Positions 6,441-11,273 of a DNA stretch of 11,273 nt are shown one piece after another. Within the stretch, counting starts at the first letter, position 1; the number at the start of each line of letters is the position of its first letter. Source of the DNA: CAZHJG01 sp964533425 (lineage in GTDB: Bacteria > Patescibacteriota > Saccharimonadia > Saccharimonadales > UBA4665); NCBI GenBank assembly GCA_964533425.1, contig CAZHJG010000024.1, positions 1 through 11,273 on the forward strand, read 5' to 3'. The notes under the pieces were generated by a model. The model ran no database searches, was not told the origin of the DNA, and saw nothing but the letters and a program-made list of their open reading frames with translations. A program made the translations under genes and the position numbers.

Positions 6441-7037
6441 TTACGTGGAAGCCTTCTGCTTGAGGAAACGCAGGTTGGCACGAGCGCCGAACGTCAGTTG
6501 ATAGGCAATGGTCAGACCGTGCAGGATGGTTGGCGAACGCCGATTGTGCGCGCCGCTTAGGTGGCTATCTTTGGTAGTGACAACTTCATCAAACCAGGCG
6601 TATTTGGACAATATTCTTTGGCGCGCGGCTTCATCTAAGGCAGTGAGTGATTCCTGGCACGCAATTGCCGAGGTCACAAATGCCGGGTTGGTGTCGCGAT
6701 AATGTTGCCTGATCACCTCCGGTCGATTGATCTTGCCGGCAATACAGACAACACCGATAACTTTGCCCTGCCGTGCCGCATAAGCATTCAACACGGCCGA
6801 GGCTCCAGCGCTGGCACCTACGAGACCGACTAGTGTACCTGCGGCTGCCAGTTCGTCTATTCGGCCAAGCAAACGATCAAATTTGGGCGCCCAGGGTTCT
6901 TTATCGCCCCATTTCATCCGGAGGAGCTCTGATTCAACTCCAAACTTCATCCACCTGCGGACCGCCCAGAGTTGACCCTGAGGCTCAGCCGTATCGCCCA
7001 AGCCGGGAATATATATAACGTGTAGTGGTTTTGGCAT
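6441..7037 (-). CDS. Small alpha/beta-hydrolase-like protein
   Basis: A 198-aa soluble protein resembling small alpha/beta hydrolases. It opens with a beta strand and turn, LHVIYIPGLGDTAEP (residues 5-19), the usual position of the oxyanion loop. The nucleophile elbow is LVGASAGASAV (72-82), giving a G-x-S-x-G motif with Ser76. Candidate acid residues are Asp150 or Asp157. Candidate histidines are His159, His164 or His173, in the segment DSHLSGAHNRRSPTILHGLT (157-176). The substrate is unknown; a Lys/Arg-rich end (RANLRFLKQKAST) closes the protein. It is shorter than typical esterases, so it lacks a large lid domain. It is transcribed divergently from the ABC exporter across a 99-base gap. 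The start ATG 7037 has no Shine-Dalgarno and lies 10-12 bases after an AT-rich -10. Confidence 0.8.
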   Translation of the reverse strand: MPKPLHVIYIPGLGDTAEPQGQLWAVRRWMKFGVESELLRMKWGDKEPWAPKFDRLLGRIDELAAAGTLVGLVGASAGASAVLNAYAARQGKVIGVVCIAGKINRPEVIRQHYRDTNPAFVTSAIACQESLTALDEAARQRILSKYAWFDEVVTTKDSHLSGAHNRRSPTILHGLTIAYQLTFGARANLRFLKQKAST

Positions 7038-7047
7038 AAACAGTACT

Positions 7048-7055
7048 ATTTTATA
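7048..7055 (-). promoter_or_regulatory. Probable -10 of the hydrolase gene
   Basis: TATAAAAT (7055-7048) offers TATAAA or TAAAAT as a -10, ending 10-12 bases before the ATG. No good -35 is seen upstream. Leader length would be about 3-5 bases. Confidence 0.4.
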
Positions 7056-7108
7056 CCGCCGGGGCGTAAAAGGCGTTTACATGAAATCTCGCATCGTATA
7101 GCCATTCC

Positions 7109-7117
7109 TGTTATGCT
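7109..7117 (+). promoter_or_regulatory. Extended -10 promoter of the ABC exporter gene
   Basis: TG-T-TATGCT is an extended -10 element; the -35 region at 17 bases (TCGCAT) is poor, as is common when the TG is present. Transcription would start near 7124, giving a leader of about 13 bases that contains AAGGGTGA (7127-7134) as the ribosome site for ATG 7137. This rules against the ATG at 7113, which lies inside the -10. Confidence 0.5.
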
Positions 7118-7136
7118 AAAGCCAGTAAGGGTGAGC

Positions 7137-9044
7137 ATGGAAAACCAAAAACTGATTGCTGCCATCGACGAAGGGGTCGCCAAAGGCGTGCCCATGGATT
7201 TTATTGCCTACAGCTTGACCCGGGCCGGCTGGCCAGCCCAAATGGTAGCCGACGCCATCGACACCTGGGAGCAGGCCAATGGCCGGGCCCAAAAAACCAC
7301 CAACTTCAAAGCCTGGCTCAAAAAATACTACGTGCAGGCGCGGCCATCCATTGCCCTGATGGTGGTCTTGAATGCCATTGCCGCCGCCATCTCGCTGTTG
7401 CAACCCTGGCCACTCAAATTGATGGCCGACTCGGTGTTTGGCACTACGCCGGCGCCTGGCCCGCTCCGGCCCTTCACGCACACGCCAAAATTGATCCTGA
7501 TTGTCGCCTTACTCACGCTGTTCATCTTCCTGATGAAGTCGGCCTTCGAAGTCATCAAAGACTACATGCTGCTCAAAATCGCTTACTGGCTGAACCGGGC
7601 CATCAAGGAGGAAACATTCCGCCACATTCTGCATCTGCCGCTGTACCACGAAGGGCGGCTGCCCAAAGGCGATTACATCTATCGCCAGAACGAGGTCACC
7701 AACAGCCTGTCGGACATGATCCTGAACGCCACCAGCGAAATTATCGGCTCGGTGCTGCTGATCGTTGGCGTGCTGATCATCATGCTGCTGCTGAACGCCA
7801 AGCTGACGTTGATCGCTGTCGTCGTCATACCCTTTATGATTCTGTCTATCCGTATCTTCGGCCCAATCATGGCCAAGTGGGGTCAGGCCTATACCATCCT
7901 GGCCAGTAAAACCGCCACGCTGATCGCTGAGTCTATCGACAATGTCGAAGCCGTGCAGGCCTTCACGCTTGAGGAGCGCCAGGTGATGAACCTGAAAGAC
8001 CTGTGGCGCCAGACGTACACCGTGGCCCGTAAAGGCCTGATATGGGGCAAGGCCTTTGATTTCAGTAACGGTCTGCTGGTCATTATTGGCACGTCCATCG
8101 TGATTTACTTCGGTGGGGTCCAGGCCCTGAACGACCAATTTTCGCTGGGTCGCCTGCTGGTGTTTATGACCTACTTGGGCTATCTGATCGGGCCCATCGA
8201 AGACATCACCTCACAGATCACTATTCGTCGCCAGAAACTGGTTAATGTGCACCGCGTGTACGAGGTCTTGAGCGACCACGAAGGCGTGGAATACCTGCGC
8301 CAAGAGAAACCCATGCCCCGGGCTACCGGTCGGATTGACTTCCAGAACGTGTCGTATTCATGGAATGACGTTGACATCTTAAATGAGGTTAATTTGACCG
8401 TCATGCCCGGCGAAAAAATCGGTATCATCGGGCCCAGCGGCTCCGGCAAGAGCACGCTGCTCAAGCTGCTTGATCTGTATCTGGAGCCGACTGCTGGCCG
8501 GATTTTGATCGACGGTTATGACATTCAAAGCGTTAGTCTAGAGAGCCTGCGCCGCAATGTCGCCTGGATCAGTCAGCAACCGCAGCTGTTCGCCAGCTCC
8601 ATTCTCGATAACATGCGTGACGGTGACATTTTCCGGACTATGTCCGACCAGGAAATCGGTTGGGCCGCGCAGGCCGCCAACATTAACGAGTTCGTGGAGC
8701 GCCTGCCTCTGGGCATGGAGTCGATCGCCGGCGAAGGCGGCTCCAGCTTGAGCGGTGGCCAACGCCAGCGCATCTCCATCGCCCGTGCCCTACTCAAGAA
8801 CGCGCCGATCATCTGCATGGACGAGCCAACCTCCGCGCTCGACGATAAGTCCGAGAAACTTATCCTGGAATCCATCGGCTCGCTCATCAAGAACAAGACG
8901 GTGCTGCTGGTCACCCACCGTCTGCCGTTACTTGGCTTGATGGATAAAATCTATGTGCTTTCGGACGGCCAGTTGATACCTGTCGAGCAATTCGGCGGGG
9001 TCAAAGAATACACCTACAAACTCCAGGCCGGCGGCGAAATATAA
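7137..9044 (+). CDS. ABC exporter with fused membrane and ATPase domains, UBA-like N-terminus
   Basis: A 635-aa half-transporter of the type I exporter (MsbA/multidrug/peptide) class, which works as a dimer in the cytoplasmic membrane. Residues 4-42 form a small three-helix, UBA-like domain (core IAYSLTRAGWPAQMVADAI, 23-41). Six membrane segments lie at about 70-90, 118-140, 198-219, 222-242, 308-330 and 336-354. The ATPase domain has Walker A GPSGSGKST (432-440), Q-loop Gln480 in ISQQPQLF, signature LSGGQRQ (538-544), Walker B IICMDEPTSALD (558-569, catalytic Glu563) and H-loop His594 (VTHR). All catalytic residues are present, so it should be active. The substrate cannot be told from sequence. 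ATG 7137 is preferred over 7113 because of the ribosome site and the promoter position. The next two genes also encode envelope proteins. Confidence 0.93.
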   Translation: MENQKLIAAIDEGVAKGVPMDFIAYSLTRAGWPAQMVADAIDTWEQANGRAQKTTNFKAWLKKYYVQARPSIALMVVLNAIAAAISLLQPWPLKLMADSVFGTTPAPGPLRPFTHTPKLILIVALLTLFIFLMKSAFEVIKDYMLLKIAYWLNRAIKEETFRHILHLPLYHEGRLPKGDYIYRQNEVTNSLSDMILNATSEIIGSVLLIVGVLIIMLLLNAKLTLIAVVVIPFMILSIRIFGPIMAKWGQAYTILASKTATLIAESIDNVEAVQAFTLEERQVMNLKDLWRQTYTVARKGLIWGKAFDFSNGLLVIIGTSIVIYFGGVQALNDQFSLGRLLVFMTYLGYLIGPIEDITSQITIRRQKLVNVHRVYEVLSDHEGVEYLRQEKPMPRATGRIDFQNVSYSWNDVDILNEVNLTVMPGEKIGIIGPSGSGKSTLLKLLDLYLEPTAGRILIDGYDIQSVSLESLRRNVAWISQQPQLFASSILDNMRDGDIFRTMSDQEIGWAAQAANINEFVERLPLGMESIAGEGGSSLSGGQRQRISIARALLKNAPIICMDEPTSALDDKSEKLILESIGSLIKNKTVLLVTHRLPLLGLMDKIYVLSDGQLIPVEQFGGVKEYTYKLQAGGEI

Positions 9045-9055
9045 CAGAGGCGGGA

Positions 9056-9084
9056 GTGACAACTGCCGCCGAAGCTTTTACAAT
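9056..9084 (+). promoter_or_regulatory. Promoter of the PsbP-like membrane protein gene
   Basis: GTGACA (9056-9061), a 17-base spacer and TACAAT (9079-9084) match consensus at five of six positions each. The -10 ends 7 bases before ATG 9092, predicting a leaderless mRNA. The arrangement is the same as at clpP. Confidence 0.8.
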
Positions 9085-9091
9085 ACTGCTC

Positions 9092-9832
9092 ATGGATCAA
9101 CAAAATCAAAACCCGCAAAGAGACTTTTTATCGAGCAACCAGGCGCCGCCGAATGTCGCCAACCAGCCCCAGCCAACACAGGATCAGCTAGTTATGCAGG
9201 AAATGCTGCAGCAGATTCCTGACACCCCGCCACACAAAAACTGGCGCAAGCCGCTGCTTATCATCTTAGCCGTGGTACTGGTGCTGGCTGTGGCTGGTGC
9301 GGCAGTTGCCGGCGTTGTGTTGGCCGGCCACCACGCCAGCCCTGCCAGCACCGCTAAAAAGTCAGTGGTTACCAAGCCGAAGCCCGCGCCGTCAAGCGCT
9401 CAGTACTCCAACAGCGCCGCGGGGCTGAAGATCACGCCGCCACCCGGCTGGGATGCCGTCACACCGCAGGCCAATGACGTCGTTGACTTCCAAGCGCCAC
9501 AGACCGAAGCCGATGGCACCCGCGCCTATATAAGCGTGGTAGCCACGCCAGCGCAAGGCTCCACCTTGGATGAACTGCTGGCCTCGGTGCAAAACACCAC
9601 CTCCACCCAGCTGCAGAACTACAAATCACTGGGCGTTAAGAGCGAAACGGTGGGCGGACAGTCCGCCGACCTGGTTAGCTACTCCTTCACTGCCAATAAT
9701 CGGAATCTGGTGAACCAGGTGTTGCTCGTTATAAAGGATGGCACGGCCTACTCGCTGACCGGTGTTAATTCCGCCGCCTCAGCCGCTGATCAGAAAGCTA
9801 TTCAGGCCGCGCTGCTCTCCTTGCAAATTTAA
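9092..9832 (+). CDS. Single-pass membrane protein with PsbP/DUF1795-like outer domain
   Basis: A 246-aa protein with a cytoplasmic Gln/Asn/Pro-rich tail (residues 1-50), a membrane helix at about 54-79 (LLIILAVVLVLAVAGAAVAG), a Ser/Thr/Lys/Pro linker (82-104) and an exported domain (105-246). The domain opens with YSNSAAGLKITPPPGWDAVT (105-124), which resembles the start of PsbP/DUF1795/LpqN-type folds (G-[FL]-x-[IV]-x-x-P-x-G-W). It ends with a short helix AADQKAIQAALLSLQI. These domains often bind small ligands or assist envelope assembly, but no function is implied here. ATG 9092 is chosen over the in-frame GTG at 9056, because the intervening codons are the promoter. It follows the ABC exporter by 47 bases but has its own promoter, so cooperation with the exporter is conjecture. 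Confidence 0.85.
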   Translation: MDQQNQNPQRDFLSSNQAPPNVANQPQPTQDQLVMQEMLQQIPDTPPHKNWRKPLLIILAVVLVLAVAGAAVAGVVLAGHHASPASTAKKSVVTKPKPAPSSAQYSNSAAGLKITPPPGWDAVTPQANDVVDFQAPQTEADGTRAYISVVATPAQGSTLDELLASVQNTTSTQLQNYKSLGVKSETVGGQSADLVSYSFTANNRNLVNQVLLVIKDGTAYSLTGVNSAASAADQKAIQAALLSLQI

Positions 9833-9856
9833 GGCAGATGAACATGCTCCAAGTAT

Positions 9857-9886
9857 TTGACATAAACACTAGCGTCATAGTATGGT
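9857..9886 (+). promoter_or_regulatory. Probable promoter of the LysM protein gene
   Basis: A perfect TTGACA (9857-9862), an 18-base spacer and TATGGT (9881-9886, 4/6) lie in the 100-base gap. The predicted leader is about 40 bases and carries two AGGAAGT motifs (9893-9899 and 9923-9929); the second is a well-placed ribosome site for ATG 9933. Confidence 0.55.
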
Positions 9887-9900
9887 TGGTACAGGAAGTA

Positions 9901-9922
9901 AAATAAAGAGCAAATAAAGAGC
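9901..9922 (+). repeat. 11-bp tandem duplication in the LysM gene leader
   Basis: Two exact consecutive copies of AAATAAAGAGC, bracketed by two copies of AGGAAGT. The result is two potential ribosome sites 30 bases apart, only the second next to a start codon. The repeat introduces an in-frame TAA at 9915, so the LysM frame cannot start further upstream. Confidence 0.9.
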
Positions 9923-9932
9923 AGGAAGTTAC

Positions 9933-11273
9933 ATGGATCCGCAATCGTCACCAGATACCGCTACAGACGATAGCCAGGCTTCGGATACGAGTGCACCGCA
10001 GAATGACACCGTTTTTGGCCTGGACGAGAGTGTGCAGGACGACATTCTTGGTAGCATCTCCTCGGCCAACAACATGGCTTTGAGCCCCACACCGGCGCCA
10101 GCGGTCACTGATCAGACAAGTGATGGTAGTGGCTCCAGTGACAACTCTGGCGGCAGCGCACCGGCGGCACCAATTCCTGAGCAGTACGTCAGCCTGCACT
10201 CAATTACTTCTTCTACTCCTTCTGATCCCAGCCAGTCCTCCGATCCCAGCAACCTGGGCGGCCTGGCCACCACCGACAGCGGCTCATCAGACTCCACCGA
10301 CAGTGGGGGCACCATTACCGACACCTCTGGTAGCTCAGATCCGGCTCTGCAGGGCCTTGCTTCTTCCTCCGACCCCAGCCAACAGGATCCCAGCCTAACG
10401 GGCGACGGCAGTACTGATGGCTCAGGCCCCTCAACATACACGGTAGCGCCCGGTGACACGCTCAGCGGCATTGCGGCCAGCAACGGCCTGACCCTGCGCG
10501 AGGTAGAATCCCTGAATCCCCAAATCAGTCGCCCCAGCTTGATTCACCCCGGTGAAATTATCAATCTTTCTGCTGGCGGTGGCTCAACCGACGCCTCTTC
10601 GCAGAGCAGCGACCCCACTTCGGGCATTTTCAACGACCCCACCCAAGGTCCCAACCAAACTGGCGACGGTAGCGGCGATGGCTCCACCGGTGATGGTAGC
10701 GACGGCACCGATCCCACGCAGACACCAGGGACAGTCATCAGCCCAACGTCGGGCGGCAGTGATACCAGCAGCCCAGCGCCTGGCACCATCCTTGACAACA
10801 ATGGCGCTGTTCTCACCGGCACCGCGGCCTTGTCCGGCTACACCGGTGGCGGCTTTATCGTCGGCACCGATGGCACCGAATACCCCATTTCATTGCAAAA
10901 CGGGGCGCCAAGCACCAGCGGCAGCGTGGCCAGCACTCCTGGTGGCACACCGCCAGCGGGATCGTTCGTTGACGACAGCACCGGCCTGGTGCTCACGCCT
11001 GATCAAGTGCAAAACTTCACTGGCGCTGTCACCTTCGTCGGCTCTGACGGCACAGAATATCCTGAGCAGTTGGTCAACGGCGCCCCCGCTGATAGCTCCA
11101 ATAATGGTGGTGGCGATCCAACCGATACAGGCACAGATCCTACAGTTGGCGGCGCTAATCCTGGCACGACAACGCAGCCCACAACCAAGCCCACGGGCGG
11201 CACCACAGCCACCAAACCCACGTCCAAATTCCCCACCAAATCCACCTGGAGCAGCTTTGCAACCAAGGCCAAG
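9933..11273 (+). CDS. LysM-domain Ser/Asp/Gly/Thr-rich repeat protein (3' end outside window)
   Basis: The first 447 codons of a long low-complexity protein. Start ATG 9933 follows AGGAAG with good spacing, and an in-frame stop at 9915 excludes an earlier start. Residues 169-212 are a LysM domain (YTVAPGDTLSGIAASNGLTL, then LNP and HPGEIINL), which binds peptidoglycan or chitin-type glycans. On either side are acidic, Ser/Asp/Gly-rich linkers with recurring SDPS/DPTQ and TGDGS motifs. Two 41-residue repeats lie at 286-326 and 345-385, each ending in GTDGTEYP or GSDGTEYP followed by NGAP. The visible end turns Thr/Lys-rich. No signal peptide or membrane helix occurs in 447 residues, which is odd for a glycan-binding protein; a C-terminal anchor or non-classical route may lie beyond the edge. 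Composition is unlike the housekeeping genes upstream. Confidence 0.85.
   Translation, partial: MDPQSSPDTATDDSQASDTSAPQNDTVFGLDESVQDDILGSISSANNMALSPTPAPAVTDQTSDGSGSSDNSGGSAPAAPIPEQYVSLHSITSSTPSDPSQSSDPSNLGGLATTDSGSSDSTDSGGTITDTSGSSDPALQGLASSSDPSQQDPSLTGDGSTDGSGPSTYTVAPGDTLSGIAASNGLTLREVESLNPQISRPSLIHPGEIINLSAGGGSTDASSQSSDPTSGIFNDPTQGPNQTGDGSGDGSTGDGSDGTDPTQTPGTVISPTSGGSDTSSPAPGTILDNNGAVLTGTAALSGYTGGGFIVGTDGTEYPISLQNGAPSTSGSVASTPGGTPPAGSFVDDSTGLVLTPDQVQNFTGAVTFVGSDGTEYPEQLVNGAPADSSNNGGGDPTDTGTDPTVGGANPGTTTQPTTKPTGGTTATKPTSKFPTKSTWSSFATKAK
10788..11087 (+). repeat. Two 41-residue repeats within the LysM protein
   Basis: Codons 286-326 (10788-10910) and 345-385 (10965-11087) encode two copies of a 41-residue unit. 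Aligned without gaps they share 16 identities, concentrated in V-G-[TS]-DGTEYP and L-x-NGAP; one gap also aligns G-[AL]-VLT. The 18-residue spacer is Ser/Gly/Pro-rich. I do not recognise the unit as a named domain. Confidence 0.8.

Noticed and set aside
7113..7136. ATG 7113 as the start of the ABC exporter
   Set aside because: The ATG lies inside the extended -10, while ATG 7137 has an AAGGGTGA ribosome site.
7509..8138. 209-codon open frame antisense to the ABC exporter
   Set aside because: It is a shadow of the GC-biased exporter codons, with His/Gln-rich composition, no ribosome site and no known motifs.
9056..9091. GTG start for the PsbP-like protein (258 aa)
   Set aside because: This stretch is the promoter (GTGACA-17-TACAAT), and the natural cytoplasmic tail begins at ATG 9092.
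10112..11272. Long antisense frames opposite the LysM gene (10112-10483, 10544-10822, 11003-11272)
   Set aside because: They are Val/Pro/Leu/Ser-rich mirror products of the repetitive sense codons.

Overview
The window (about 11.3 kb, moderately GC-rich) looks like chromosome from a Candidate Phyla Radiation (Patescibacteria) bacterium, possibly Saccharibacteria-like. This is inferred from the style of RpoB and HisRS, from compact genes with Q/N/P-rich cytoplasmic tails, and from an ABC exporter with a small UBA-like N-terminal domain. TGA is used as a stop (hisS and the 184/192-residue gene), so the TGA=Gly code of Gracilibacteria and Absconditabacteria does not apply. No rRNA, tRNA, CRISPR array, transposase or integrase was seen.

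The left two thirds (1-7037) lies on the minus strand. In transcription order it carries a small alpha/beta-hydrolase-like protein, hisS, a membrane protein overlapping hisS by one base, tig (trigger factor), an unrecognised 168-residue protein, clpP, an unrecognised 184/192-residue protein, and the 5' part of rpoB, cut by the window edge. It is a housekeeping block for tRNA charging, nascent-chain folding, proteolysis and transcription. clpP has a perfect CIRCE element overlapping its promoter, which implies HrcA heat-shock control. The only long non-coding stretch (1098-1451) is the rpoB leader. It holds two inverted arrays of a 7-bp repeat (consensus CTAAGRA) that could form a 33-bp imperfect hairpin just before the rpoB Shine-Dalgarno, plus a promoter whose -10 lies in a 12-bp palindrome.

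The right third (7112-11273) lies on the plus strand and concerns the cell envelope. It has an ABC exporter (fused membrane and ATPase domains), a single-pass membrane protein with a PsbP/DUF1795-like outer domain, and the start of a long Ser/Asp/Gly/Thr-rich LysM protein with internal repeats and no visible signal peptide.

Several genes (clpP, tig, the PsbP-like gene, probably hisS and the hydrolase) have a -10 hexamer only 7-12 bases before the ATG and no Shine-Dalgarno, which predicts leaderless or near-leaderless mRNAs. rpoB, the ABC exporter, the LysM gene and the 168-residue gene have leaders with purine-rich ribosome sites. This mix of initiation modes, the CIRCE-clpP pairing and the heptad arrays before rpoB are the most notable non-coding signals.
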